Origin: Algoriphagus aquaeductus
GTDB taxonomy: Bacteria > Bacteroidota > Bacteroidia > Cytophagales > Cyclobacteriaceae
DNA: 64,000 bases
Reading direction: 5' to 3'
Assembly (NCBI RefSeq): GCF_003253485.1
Contig: NZ_QKTX01000001.1
Coordinates: 470,799 to 534,798, forward strand
Below, in pieces: positions 45,323-54,589 of the stretch (position 1 is its first letter; every line of letters begins with the position of its first letter). The notes beneath the pieces are model-generated. The model made no database searches. It saw nothing but the letters and a program-made list of their open reading frames with translations, and had not been told where the DNA came from. A program made the translations under genes and the position numbers.

Positions 45323-48300
45323 ATGGCGCAACACAAAAAGCTCACCCTCTTTTTTGTGTGCATGTCATTTTTACTGAGCCTCTCATCGATGGCTCAAAGC
45401 ACCGTTGGTAAAGAATTTATTGTCGGCTTTATGGAAAATAACCGTAAACCCACCCAAGCCGACAAAGCTGTAATAGTTATTACAGCTCAGGAAAATGCGA
45501 CCGGTAGCATCAGCTATCAGGGTCAGTCGATATCTTTTTCCCTGACCAAAGGCCAATCCATGGAGCAGGAATTTCTTTCCACATCCCAGGATGTGATGCA
45601 CAGAGATTCCGAAGTGGTGGGATCTCAATCCATTTCCATCAGTTCCAGCGGAAATATATCCGTCTACGCATACAATTCCCGACAAAACAGCTCTGATGGT
45701 ACCTTGGTGCTCCCGCTCACACTCCTTGGCAGTGAGTATTTTTTGACCGCCCACTTTAGTCCTTTAGCAAATGGGCCTGACAATTCGGAGAGCACAGCGT
45801 TGATCATTGCCACTGAGGATAATACACAGGTAGAAATCACGCCATCAGTTGCCACCCTAAATGGTAAAGCAGCCAAAGTTCCTTTCACCATCACCCTCAA
45901 TCAAGGCCAATCCTATCAAATCAAAGCTTTGGGAGACCTGACTGGGACTCGTGTTCGGGTACTCAATCCTTCGGAGGGGAATTGTAAAAAACTGGCTGTT
46001 TTCGGAGGAAATAAGATGACCAGTGTCGGTGCCTGCGGAAAAACAGGAGATCACTTGTTCCAGCAAGCCATTCCGGTTGAGTTTTGGGGGAAATCCTATA
46101 TCCACGTACCCTTGCGAAATCGAACTTCAGGAGAGGTTTTGAAAATTCTGGCAGCTCAAAATGGGACTCAAGTATCGGTCAATGGAGAAAACAAGGGGGA
46201 GTTGAATGCCGGAGAATTTATGACGCTGGAGTTTGGGGTAAACGATCTGGGAGTCATAGAGACCTCTCAGCCTGCCTCCGTTAGCCTTTTGGCAAAAAGT
46301 CAGGATTGCAATACCCTGGCGAATAATATTGGAGACCCCTTTTTGCTGACCTATCAGAGCAATGAGCAGCGGATCAAGGAATTGCAGTTTTACTCTGTCA
46401 ATGAGTTTTACAACAATGCCAATATCATCGCACCAAGCGCTTCGGTCAGTCAAATCCGGTTGAATGGAACTGCCATAACCACTCAGTTTAAGCCCGTGCC
46501 CGGCAAACCTGAATTTTCCTATGCCCAGGTCAATGTGAAAGACTTTGATAATACTTTTTCAAGCCCTGAGGGTGCAATAATTTATGTGTATGGTTCTGGA
46601 CAGCGATCCTCGTACGGATATTCGGCAGGATTTAATCTTTCGGGAGGAGGAAGTGCTACCGAAGAGCCCGTTTATGAATTTGAAAAGGAGGGTAAGGAAA
46701 TCGTATGTCTTGGTATGGAGGAGTCTTGGGAGATTTTGCCAAAAGATGATCGGTTCAAATTTTTTAAGTGGAACTTTGGAGATGACACTCCCTTAAAAGA
46801 TGGCCGGAACATAAGTCACACCTATTCCCAATCCGGCGTTTTCCAAGTGACTGTTCTCGCAAGTTCTGGATCGGGTCCTTGTGATATTTCCGCTGAATAC
46901 GAATTTGAAATTGAGGTTATTCCTGAGGTAACCGCCACGGTGTCCGGGCCGGAAAATGCCTGTGCCAACGTGGAGGTAACTTATCTTTTAGAGAGTGAGC
47001 TTTCGTTCATCAAAGGCGAATGGATAGAGGTACTGGGCGGGGAGAAGATTTCGGAGACCGAAAACTCAATCACCGTCAAATGGAATGAAAATACCACAGA
47101 GGGGCTGATTCGGGTTGTCCCAATTTCAGAATCCGGGTGTTTGGGCAAAGAAATCGTTTTTAAGGTAGGAATCGGAGAAGGTGAATTGCTGGAAGCTCCG
47201 ATCGGGCTTGCTTCGATTTGTGGCACATTGGAAGCGCCGATAGTTTACCGTGCTTCTACCACCGCAGCTTCTACCACCTTTGAATGGACGATTAAAGGTG
47301 GTCAGATTATATCAGGGGCAAATACTTCGGAAGTGAAGGTGACTTGGGATGCCAATGCCGCCTCAAGAGAACTGTCCTATCAAATCAGCCCAGGTGAATC
47401 CAAAACCTGTTCTACCACATCGGAGTTATTGAAGGTGGAGTCTATCGAGCCCCTTCGGGTAGTGTCTGCTGAGAAAAAACTGCCCAGCTGTCCCGGAGAA
47501 TCAGATGGTGGGGTGGTTTTGGAGGTTTCCGGAGGATCGGGAAGCTATACGTTTGCTTGGTCCCATGACAAGGCGCTCAGTGCATCCACTGCGACCAACC
47601 TTAAAGCTGGCACGTATTGGGTCACGATTTCAGATCAAAGTGGCTGCGGAATTCTCACCTATGAACTAGTACTCAACGATCCACCGGCCATGCGGCTGAC
47701 TCGGGAATTGCAGGTAGTAGCTTCGTCTTGCGAAGGGGTGTCTGATGGTGGTTTTAAGGCTAGAATCAGTGGAGGAGTACCGCCTTATACCGTTGAGGGC
47801 ATCAATTCCACCTGGAATGGAGAAGAGTTGGAAGTGAAAAACTTGGCTTCTGGACCATTTTCCTTGTTTGTATTGGATTCCAAGGGGTGTTCCTTGCCTA
47901 TTTCAGGGACCATTCCCGGCAATAAGCCCATGATTTTATCCTTTACCGAAGTTTCGCCCGGCTGCCCGGGTGGAGGCAATGGGGCGCTTACCGTAAATAT
48001 CAGTGGTGGACAGCCTCCCTATGCTATCCAATGGTCAGAAGATCAAGGCGGAATAGGGATTATGGCCGCTTCCAATAAGTTTTTCAATTATTCCGGACAA
48101 ACGCTGAGTGCTGTTTCCTCAGGATTTTACACCGTTTCAGTCACCGATGCCAGCGGATGTGTGGTGACCGCTTTGGGACGTGTCAGAGAAACAGCTCCGC
48201 AGGTCAGAATGCCTACCGGCTTTATGCCTAAAGATGGATGGTATGGACCGGTGTCCAATTGTACTCCGTCATTTATGCTTCAAGTTTGGGATAGATGGGG

Positions 48301-48457
48301 TCAGGTGATTTATTTGGGTAGTGAAGGCTGGGATGGAATGGTCAAAGGCAAAGAAGCGCCGATTGGAAATTACACCTACCAACTCACTTATTCTTACACG
48401 ATTGAGGGGGTGACAGAACAAGTGACGAGCCGCGGAGTTTTCACCTTAATCAGGTAA
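45323..48457 (+). CDS. Large exported protein 2 of 3, paralogue of the preceding gene
   Basis: 1044 residues with the same order of domains as the gene before it. The signal peptide ends SSMAQ (about 24), then GKEFIVGFMENN, the IgGFc-like domain with GGNKMTSVGACGKTGDHLFQQ (about 230), a PKD domain (FFKWNFGDDTPLKDGRNISHTY, about 485), two PKD-like domains, and SprB-type repeats (CPGESDGGVVLEVSGGSGSY and two more). The C-terminal domain has DRWGQVIYLGSEGWDG and ends GVFTLIR. The gap after gene 1 is 45 nt with no terminator, so the three genes are probably one operon. The ends are more alike than the middle, as expected for surface proteins under diversifying selection; this is inference. Confidence 0.92.
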   Translation: MAQHKKLTLFFVCMSFLLSLSSMAQSTVGKEFIVGFMENNRKPTQADKAVIVITAQENATGSISYQGQSISFSLTKGQSMEQEFLSTSQDVMHRDSEVVGSQSISISSSGNISVYAYNSRQNSSDGTLVLPLTLLGSEYFLTAHFSPLANGPDNSESTALIIATEDNTQVEITPSVATLNGKAAKVPFTITLNQGQSYQIKALGDLTGTRVRVLNPSEGNCKKLAVFGGNKMTSVGACGKTGDHLFQQAIPVEFWGKSYIHVPLRNRTSGEVLKILAAQNGTQVSVNGENKGELNAGEFMTLEFGVNDLGVIETSQPASVSLLAKSQDCNTLANNIGDPFLLTYQSNEQRIKELQFYSVNEFYNNANIIAPSASVSQIRLNGTAITTQFKPVPGKPEFSYAQVNVKDFDNTFSSPEGAIIYVYGSGQRSSYGYSAGFNLSGGGSATEEPVYEFEKEGKEIVCLGMEESWEILPKDDRFKFFKWNFGDDTPLKDGRNISHTYSQSGVFQVTVLASSGSGPCDISAEYEFEIEVIPEVTATVSGPENACANVEVTYLLESELSFIKGEWIEVLGGEKISETENSITVKWNENTTEGLIRVVPISESGCLGKEIVFKVGIGEGELLEAPIGLASICGTLEAPIVYRASTTAASTTFEWTIKGGQIISGANTSEVKVTWDANAASRELSYQISPGESKTCSTTSELLKVESIEPLRVVSAEKKLPSCPGESDGGVVLEVSGGSGSYTFAWSHDKALSASTATNLKAGTYWVTISDQSGCGILTYELVLNDPPAMRLTRELQVVASSCEGVSDGGFKARISGGVPPYTVEGINSTWNGEELEVKNLASGPFSLFVLDSKGCSLPISGTIPGNKPMILSFTEVSPGCPGGGNGALTVNISGGQPPYAIQWSEDQGGIGIMAASNKFFNYSGQTLSAVSSGFYTVSVTDASGCVVTALGRVRETAPQVRMPTGFMPKDGWYGPVSNCTPSFMLQVWDRWGQVIYLGSEGWDGMVKGKEAPIGNYTYQLTYSYTIEGVTEQVTSRGVFTLIR

Positions 48458-48486
48458 ATTCAGACGAATGATGGAGGGGCAGCGGC

Positions 48487-51400
48487 ATGAATTCATTTTT
48501 ACAATTTTCTAAGACATTCGTATTCGTTTTGCTTTTTTGGGGAAAAGCGATGGATTCTTTTGCCCAGTTAAATACGTTGGGGAAGGAGTTTTACGTGGGC
48601 TTTATGGAGAATAATGCCACGTCTTTTTTGCCGGTGACGGGGTCAGTGATTATCACTGCCGAGGAAAAGACGACCGGATACCTGGAGTATAATTCCCAAA
48701 AAACTTTTTTTACTCTTGAGCCCGGACAGCAGTTTATCAAAGACTACGAAGAGGCCCGAGATTTTATTCTTCACAGGAATTCGGGGATAGTGGAGGAAAA
48801 GGCCATCTACATCAATTCCAGTGGGAATGTCGCAGTCCATGCCTTCAACAAGCGACAGGCAAGCGCCGATGGTACGGTAGTTCTCCCTTTGACAGCTTTG
48901 GGGAAGGATTACTTCATTACTTCCCACTATGATGAATTTGAACCCGGACTGGATATCGCTCCGACCAACCGGAATTTTGAAAGTACCTTGCTGATCATCG
49001 CCGTAGAAGATGATACCGATGTGGAAATCAATCCTTCAACTCGGGTAGATTTCAATGGTAATCCCATTCCGGCCGTCGCACCGATTCAGATCAAATTGAA
49101 TGCAGGAGAATCTTTTCAACTGAAAGCCATCACGGGTGACCTGACTGGAACACGGGTTCGGGTCGTGAATGGGGCTGAAGGGGATTGCAAAAACATCGCA
49201 GTATTCGGGGGAAACAAAATGACGAGTGCCGGAGAGAATTGTGCCACTTCCGGAGACCACCTGTTTCAGCAAGCCTATCCAGTCAATACCTGGGGCAAAT
49301 CCTTTATTCATATTCCTTTGGCAGACCGAACTTCCGGGGAGATTATCAAAGTGGTTGCGTCACAAGATAATACTCAGGTGAAAATCAACGGTCAGGTCAG
49401 AGGAACCGTGAATCAAGGCAAGTTTTTGACTTTTGAGTTTGGAAGAAATGATATCGTATCGATCGAGACTTCCAAGCCCACCGCGGTATCCATGATCGCG
49501 AAAAGCGGCAATTGCAATGATCAGAACGACAGTTATTCCCGCTACGGAGATCCTTCTTTGGTCACACTTAGTCCCGTAAATCAAATGATGAGGGACATGG
49601 TTTTTTCTGCTGTGAAAATCACCTGGATTCGCGCTCACCTGGTCAATGTGGTGGTCAAACGGGGAACAGCCGGTCAGACGATTTTGAATGGGCAGCCGGT
49701 AGGGAATCAGTTTAAACCAGTGCCTGCCAATCCGTCCTTTGAATATGCCACTTTCTCAGTCAATGAAGGGGCAAACCGACTCCAAAACCCGGAGGGATTT
49801 ATAGCCTATGTGTACGGTTCGGGTTCGGTAGAATCCTATGCCTATCCCGTAGGGGCAACCTTAGAAGCTATCCAATTTGAGACAGAGACTACCTATGCCT
49901 TTGAGGTAGAAGGAGACAAGGTGGCCTGTCTCGGTGAAGAGGGACTTTGGGAGATTTTTCCTGATTTTCCGGGTTTTAAGGATTTTACCTGGAGTTTTGG
50001 TGATGGATCTCCGGTCAAAGAGGGGAAAAAAGTCGGTCATACCTATGAGAAGTCCGGGAAATTTGAGGTGACTGTTTTGGCATCCACCGGAGAAGGCAAG
50101 TGTGATAGTGAAGAGACTTTGCGATTTCAAGTAGACGTATTAGAAGTCTCCGGGACCATCGATGGACCGACATCTGTGTGCCCGCTGATTGATGAGTTTG
50201 TCTATACTTTTAAAAATGAGGGGCAATTGGGCGAGCTGCAATGGGAAATAACCGGGGGAAGTATCTTGGAAGAAAAAGACAATCAGGTTAAGGTAAACTG
50301 GGGACCTTCTGGAGAGACTGCCCAGCTGAAAGTCCTTCCATTTACTTTGGCAGGTTGTCCGGGTGAGGAAGTGGTCTTGGATATTACCATCAGCGAAACG
50401 CTGGAACCAGCCTTGCCAAAAGGAAGCTCGGGACTTTGCGGGCCCAATTCCATTTTGGTTTATGAAGTGCCTTTTGCGACTTCTGGCCGATCTTATCAAT
50501 GGGAGATCAGTGGAGGGCAGCTGGTTAGCGGACAAAATTCTCCCAAGGTTGAGGTGCTTTGGGATTTGAATGCTCCGGTAAGGACCTTGTTCTACGAGGA
50601 AAGCAGTACTGTCAACGGCTCCTGCGCCGGTGTATCCGAAGTCTTGGAAGTGAAAATATATCCAGCCTTTAGGGTGGAGGTAGCCCAACTTTTGGATCCG
50701 GCCTGTGAGGGACAAGCCAATGGCAGCATCCGGTTGAATGCATCAGGTGGATCAGGTAATTATTCCTATGAATGGTCTCACGATTCCAAACTTCAATCTG
50801 AAACTGCCACCGGTCTTGAAGTAGGAAGTTATGAAGTGGTGGTCCGGGATGCGTCGGGTTGTGCTTCGGAGCGTCTGAGTTTTGAACTGAAGAATCCTGA
50901 GCCCTTGCGATTGGTCGGGGCAGTGGAGGTTCAGCCTACGTCTTGTTTTGGTGGGTCAGATGGAGCATTGCGAATGAGAATCCAAGGAGGAACACCTCCT
51001 TATCGGGTTCTTGGTTTCGAGTCGAATTGGGATGGAGAGCTTTTGGAGGTTTTTGGTGTCGGAGAGGGCAATTACCTGGTAAGTGTACAGGACAGCAGAA
51101 ATTGTGTGCTTCCTGTGGAGGCCGCGCTGATCGGTCCCGAGGAGATCAAAGCGGAAGTATTGGTGGTCAAACCGGGTTGCGAGGGAAGTTTGGATGGAGC
51201 ATTGGAAGTTCAGCTGAGCGGGGGATATCCACCCTATGAGATATTGTGGTCCAATGGAGCGACAGGCAACAAGATCACTGACTTGCCACCGGGAGAATTT
51301 GGCTATACCGTTACAGATGCCAAGGGTTGCGTAGTCGTGGGCTTGGCGTCTCTGAGGCAGGCTGTACCTCAACTCAGAATGCCAACAGGCTTTAACCCAA

Positions 51401-51627
51401 AATCAGGTTTATTCCAACCGGTTTCCAACTGTCGGATTTCCTATCTATTGGTGATTTGGGACCGATGGGGTGAGCTGATCTATGCCGGATCTGAGGGCTG
51501 GGATGGGGCTATAAAAGGCGTGGAGGCTCCCGCAGGCACCTATTCATTTATGATCCGATACGATTACCTGCTGGAAGGCATTCCGACCCTCTCGGAGAAA
51601 ACCGGAACCTTTACCCTAATTCGATAG
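48487..51627 (+). CDS. Large exported protein 3 of 3, paralogue
   Basis: 1046 residues, same architecture: signal peptide (ending DSFAQ, about 27), GKEFYVGFMENN, IgGFc-like domain, PKD domain (FTWSFGDGSPVKEGKKVGHTY, about 500), two PKD-like domains, three SprB-type repeats (e.g. CFGGSDGALRMRIQGGTPPY) and a terminal domain with DRWGELIYAGSEGWDG ending GTFTLIR. It starts 29 nt after gene 2, with GGAGGGG upstream as a better than usual ribosome-binding site. The last SprB-like unit reads CEGSLDGALEVQLSGGYPPY. No terminator follows, but galE has its own promoter at 51637-51666. Confidence 0.92.
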   Translation: MNSFLQFSKTFVFVLLFWGKAMDSFAQLNTLGKEFYVGFMENNATSFLPVTGSVIITAEEKTTGYLEYNSQKTFFTLEPGQQFIKDYEEARDFILHRNSGIVEEKAIYINSSGNVAVHAFNKRQASADGTVVLPLTALGKDYFITSHYDEFEPGLDIAPTNRNFESTLLIIAVEDDTDVEINPSTRVDFNGNPIPAVAPIQIKLNAGESFQLKAITGDLTGTRVRVVNGAEGDCKNIAVFGGNKMTSAGENCATSGDHLFQQAYPVNTWGKSFIHIPLADRTSGEIIKVVASQDNTQVKINGQVRGTVNQGKFLTFEFGRNDIVSIETSKPTAVSMIAKSGNCNDQNDSYSRYGDPSLVTLSPVNQMMRDMVFSAVKITWIRAHLVNVVVKRGTAGQTILNGQPVGNQFKPVPANPSFEYATFSVNEGANRLQNPEGFIAYVYGSGSVESYAYPVGATLEAIQFETETTYAFEVEGDKVACLGEEGLWEIFPDFPGFKDFTWSFGDGSPVKEGKKVGHTYEKSGKFEVTVLASTGEGKCDSEETLRFQVDVLEVSGTIDGPTSVCPLIDEFVYTFKNEGQLGELQWEITGGSILEEKDNQVKVNWGPSGETAQLKVLPFTLAGCPGEEVVLDITISETLEPALPKGSSGLCGPNSILVYEVPFATSGRSYQWEISGGQLVSGQNSPKVEVLWDLNAPVRTLFYEESSTVNGSCAGVSEVLEVKIYPAFRVEVAQLLDPACEGQANGSIRLNASGGSGNYSYEWSHDSKLQSETATGLEVGSYEVVVRDASGCASERLSFELKNPEPLRLVGAVEVQPTSCFGGSDGALRMRIQGGTPPYRVLGFESNWDGELLEVFGVGEGNYLVSVQDSRNCVLPVEAALIGPEEIKAEVLVVKPGCEGSLDGALEVQLSGGYPPYEILWSNGATGNKITDLPPGEFGYTVTDAKGCVVVGLASLRQAVPQLRMPTGFNPKSGLFQPVSNCRISYLLVIWDRWGELIYAGSEGWDGAIKGVEAPAGTYSFMIRYDYLLEGIPTLSEKTGTFTLIR

Positions 51628-51636
51628 GCCATTTTA

Positions 51637-51666
51637 TTTGCTAATTCGGGGATTTGAATAGCTTTG
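51637..51666 (+). promoter_or_regulatory. galE promoter
   Basis: TTTG (51637-51640), an 18-nt spacer and TAGCTTTG (51659-51666) fit the Bacteroidota consensus well. The leader to the ATG at 51690 would be about 17 nt. Confidence 0.7.
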
Positions 51667-51689
51667 CCCATTCAAATTTTTCCCAGATC

Positions 51690-52700
51690 ATGAAAAAAAT
51701 CTTGATAACCGGTGGTGCCGGCTATATTGGATCCCACACTGCTGTAGAATTGTGGAATGCCGGCATGGAGCCGATTATTTTAGACGACTTGTCCAATTCA
51801 AACGAAGAAGTCTTAAACCGACTCCGGGAGATTACCGGTAAGGAGTTCGTTTTTTACAAAGGGGATTGCAATGACTCTTCTCTGTTAAAGAAAATATGTT
51901 CCGAGCATCAGATCGAAGGAGTGATTCATTTTGCCGCATTTAAGGCTGTAGGGGAGAGTACCCAAGTCCCTTTGAAGTATTACCGGAATAATGTCGGCTC
52001 GCTTCTCATCCTATTGGAAGTGATGAAAGAAAAGGGAATTCGTGACCTGGTGTTCTCCTCTTCCTGCACCGTCTACGGTCAGCCGGATATTTTACCTGTA
52101 ACTGAGGCCACGCCGAGAAAAGATGCCGAAAGCCCTTATGGCAATACCAAGAAAATCTGTGAGGATATTTTGGTAGACTATGTGAAAAGCAAACCGGGAA
52201 TACGGGTGATCTCCTTACGCTATTTCAATCCGGTGGGCGCACATCCTAGCAGTAAAATCGGGGAATTACCCATCGGTACGCCTCAAAACCTCGTGCCTTT
52301 TATCACCCAAACGGCAGCAGGTATCCGAGAGAAACTCACCGTATTTGGCAATGACTATGATACCCCGGATGGCAGCTGCGTGCGGGATTATATCCATGTG
52401 GTCGACTTGGCCGATGCGCATGTGAAGGCTTTTCAATACCTGGCTGAACAAGGCTCAGATTTTTATGAGGTTTTCAATGTGGGTACTGGAAATGGCAATA
52501 CTGTACTGGAGGTGATCCATGCCTTTGAAAAAGTAAGTGGAGAAAAGCTCAACTACGTGATCGGTCCACGCCGTCCCGGAGATGTGGTCAAGACTTGGGC
52601 TGATACCACCAAAATCAATCAGGTACTGGGCTGGTATCCAAAATTTTCCCTGGAAGACTCCATGCGGGATAGCTGGAATTGGCAGAAGAGTTTGGGGTAA
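51690..52700 (+). CDS. galE: UDP-glucose 4-epimerase
   Basis: 336 residues from the ATG at 51690 (MKKILITGGAGYIGSHTAVEL); the frame back to 51654 includes the promoter. The NAD loop GGAGYIGSH is at 7-15. The catalytic Ser (SSSCTVYG) and YGNTK (Tyr and Lys of the SDR triad) are near 122-152. VVDLADAHVKA and PRRPGDV are family phrases. It interconverts UDP-glucose and UDP-galactose for surface polysaccharides. It is separate from the upstream tandem genes by its own promoter. Confidence 0.95.
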   Translation: MKKILITGGAGYIGSHTAVELWNAGMEPIILDDLSNSNEEVLNRLREITGKEFVFYKGDCNDSSLLKKICSEHQIEGVIHFAAFKAVGESTQVPLKYYRNNVGSLLILLEVMKEKGIRDLVFSSSCTVYGQPDILPVTEATPRKDAESPYGNTKKICEDILVDYVKSKPGIRVISLRYFNPVGAHPSSKIGELPIGTPQNLVPFITQTAAGIREKLTVFGNDYDTPDGSCVRDYIHVVDLADAHVKAFQYLAEQGSDFYEVFNVGTGNGNTVLEVIHAFEKVSGEKLNYVIGPRRPGDVVKTWADTTKINQVLGWYPKFSLEDSMRDSWNWQKSLG

Positions 52701-52702
52701 AA

Positions 52703-52727
52703 GAAGCAGGTTAAAGCCCGCTTTTTT
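52703..52727 (+). terminator. Probable terminator after galE
   Basis: AAGCAGG/CCCGCTT pairs with one internal mismatch around a 6-nt loop, followed by TTTTTT. It starts just after the galE stop. Confidence 0.6.
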
Positions 52728-52770
52728 GCTTGCTTTACCTTCGAGGGTTGGAAATTCAATACCCCTAACT

Positions 52771-52985
52771 ATCGGATTTAAAATCTGCGGATAAGACCTC
52801 CAAATTTCAAATTTGGAGGAGCTAAGCTTTGAGCTAAAGCCCGGAAATAATGATCGATCCTTCTTTTCTCCACCTAAAGGTGGAGGCAATTCACAGTCTG
52901 GAATAAGGTATTTTTTGAATAGGAATGCGGCTTCAGCCCATTCTAAACAGATTTAGGAATATATCCACGGGCTTTAGCCCAAATT
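52771..52985. repeat. Composite palindromic repeat block, copy 1
   Basis: A string of short palindromes: CCTCCAAATTT-c-AAATTTGGAGG (52797-52819), CTCCACCT-AA-AGGTGGAG (52868-52885), an AATGCGGCTTCAGCCCATT-type unit (52922-52944) and GGGCT-TT-AGCCC (52969-52980). The unit at 52831 reads GAGCTAAAGCCCGG, partly the inverse of the last. No ORF is supported. Most units recur in the same order at 54455-54589, beside the ggt 3' end. They look like dispersed REP-type elements. Confidence 0.75.
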
Positions 52986-52986
52986 T

Positions 52987-53115
52987 TAACCCCGCCGCTT
53001 GCCCGTCTTTCCTTGACTCAGAAGCGCAGATATAGACTTTGTGACCTTATCGTAGAAGATAGCTTGGTTGTCCTTATTTAACTCGATGTTTTCCCAGCTT
53101 CTTGGCGCATTTACT
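52987..53115 (-). pseudogene. Remnant of a second gamma-glutamyltransferase 3' end
   Basis: On the minus strand, 53040-52987 encodes KVYICASESRKDGQAAGL, almost identical to the C-terminus of the intact ggt at 54590 (KVYIGASESRKDGQAAGY). A single-base deletion at 53041-53042 shifts the frame before it; upstream, in the other frame, DNQAIFYDKV matches GYQAIYYDKI. Further up, KLGKHRV resembles KEMGHRV after a gap. The stop codon is lost. By hand alignment roughly three quarters of the bases match over about 80 nt. The rest of the gene is missing, and the ATPase gene's stop lies at once beside the remnant. Confidence 0.85.
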
Positions 53116-53117
53116 TT

Positions 53118-54326
53118 TTAGGAAGAAAGCTTGTGAAATGGGATTACGTTTATCAGATATCCGTGTTGTTCGAAGCTGTCTTCCTGCCCAAGTGTAACCA
53201 GCAGTCCTTCTTTTTTGTCAAAAAACTTCATGGCTTCCCATAAGCCATCCAATTCCCTTTTGAGATTTTCAGGGTTTAATTCGTAGCAGACTTGTACTAA
53301 CTCCACCAGACCCTGCCTTCCGAAGATGACCAAATCACATTCGTTTTTTTCCGAGAAATAATAGATTTCGGGATAAGTTCTCCGGAAATGCAGAAAGACC
53401 ATGTTTTCAAATCTTCTCCCAAGATCTTCCGAAAATGACCTGGAATTGGCTGTCACCAGTCCCGTATCGATGGAGTAGACCTTTTTGGCATTGATCAATT
53501 GCTTCCGTTGGGAATAGCTAAACTTGGGAATAAAGAAGAACAACCAGCTTTCCTCCAAGTAAGAAAAATATTCCATTACGGTACTGGTTGCCTTGAATTC
53601 CAAGATCTTACGTAGGTTATTACCGGATACTAGTTTGGCTACATTTGATATCAGGTATATCGCCAGATTCTGTAAAGATTTCACATCTCTGACCCCGTAC
53701 CGGATTGCGATATCACGCAGTAGCAAATCATCAAACAATTGATGAAGTAATTCGGGTCTTCCGGTCTTCAGGTACTCCGGAAATCCACCCAAACTCAGAT
53801 ACTCCGAAGTGCTGTTGGAGGACTTCTCCAACTTTTGAAATTCACAAAATTGATCGTATGAAAATGGAAAAAGCTCTTTGGAGATATGCCTGCCGGTGAG
53901 TTTGGTACCGAGTTCTTTGCTTAATAATGACGCATTGGAACCCGTAATTACGATTCTGAAATTATCCAGGTCCAGTTTTTGGCGTACAAATCTTTCCCAT
54001 CCTTCTACTACCTGAATTTCATCCAAAAACAGGGAAGTTTGTCCCTGGTCTGTTAAGATTTTGTCTAATTTCTGAAAATCCTCAACCGAAAAACCATATA
54101 GCCTTGGATCTTCAAAATTGAGATATAAAGCTTCAGGGTATTGATTTTTGAGTAGTTGGATCAAAAGCGTACTTTTTCCGCACCGACGAATTCCTGATAT
54201 GATCAGTGCATGGCTTTGGATCAGAGAAATGCTGTTTAATTCATTCCGGAGCAATCCCAAAGATCTTCCCTGAAGATTTTCTTTTTGGCTCAAAGCCACT
54301 TCCTGAAGTAAATCCTTAGATATCAT
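53118..54326 (-). CDS. AAA-type ATPase with DUF4143 domain
   Basis: 402 residues. The P-loop is GIRRCGKST (Lys51), Walker B is SLFLDEIQ (about 98-105), and the sensor region is ITGSNASLLSKELG (128-140). The C-terminal DUF4143 part (about 200-400) ends with a restriction-endonuclease-like pattern, NECDLVIFGRQGLVELVQVCYEL. These proteins are frequent, often mobile or duplicated genes in Bacteroidota; their function is unknown. The gene lies between two copies of a repeat-plus-ggt-end segment, with a large inverted repeat 25 nt upstream of its start. Local composition is more AT-rich than the surrounding housekeeping genes. Confidence 0.9.
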   Translation of the reverse strand: MISKDLLQEVALSQKENLQGRSLGLLRNELNSISLIQSHALIISGIRRCGKSTLLIQLLKNQYPEALYLNFEDPRLYGFSVEDFQKLDKILTDQGQTSLFLDEIQVVEGWERFVRQKLDLDNFRIVITGSNASLLSKELGTKLTGRHISKELFPFSYDQFCEFQKLEKSSNSTSEYLSLGGFPEYLKTGRPELLHQLFDDLLLRDIAIRYGVRDVKSLQNLAIYLISNVAKLVSGNNLRKILEFKATSTVMEYFSYLEESWLFFFIPKFSYSQRKQLINAKKVYSIDTGLVTANSRSFSEDLGRRFENMVFLHFRRTYPEIYYFSEKNECDLVIFGRQGLVELVQVCYELNPENLKRELDGLWEAMKFFDKKEGLLVTLGQEDSFEQHGYLINVIPFHKLSS

Positions 54327-54351
54327 TGCCAGCTTTTAATTCAAAGTTACC

Positions 54352-54401
54352 ATAATGTTGTTTACTAAACAATATTATTATTGTTTAGTAAACAACATTA
54401 T
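54352..54401. promoter_or_regulatory. 22-bp perfect inverted repeat with two nested operator-like palindromes
   Basis: Arms 54352-54373 and 54380-54401 are perfectly complementary around a 6-nt loop. Each arm itself contains a 15-nt palindrome, TTGTTTA-N-TAAACAA (54358-54372 and 54381-54395). It lies just upstream of the ATPase start. It may be a double operator, a cruciform site, or a trace of the gene's mobility. Confidence 0.75.
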
Positions 54402-54454
54402 CATGCTCCAACTACCATTCTGCTGCTCGAGATTTGGAAGGTGGAGAACATATC

Positions 54455-54589
54455 ATCGGATTTTAAATCCTTAAATAGTACCTCCAAATTGCAAATTTGG
54501 AGGAGCTGCGGTTATTCATTTGAATTGGAATGTGGCTTTAGCCCATTCTTCGGATTAAGCGGGAAACTTACCGGGCTTTAGCCCAAGCC
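54455..54589. repeat. Composite palindromic repeat block, copy 2
   Basis: GGATTT-T-AAATCC (54458-54470), CCTCCAAATT-gca-AATTTGGAGG (54481-54503), an AATGTGGCTTTAGCCCATT-type unit (54527-54549, 2 differences from copy 1 over 23 nt) and GGGCT-TT-AGCCC (54573-54584). It abuts the ggt stop codon. The order matches 52771-52985, which has about 100 extra bases in the middle. Confidence 0.75.

Noticed and set aside
42131..51627. CRISPR or satellite-type repeat array suspected from the three similar genes
   Set aside because: The similarity is at protein-domain level over 3-kb units; there are no short regularly spaced DNA repeats.
53118..54326. Toxin-antitoxin or phage-defence module around the DUF4143 ATPase
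   Set aside because: No partner gene is adjacent: only repeats, a ggt remnant and ggt. Calling a defence system would be unsupported.
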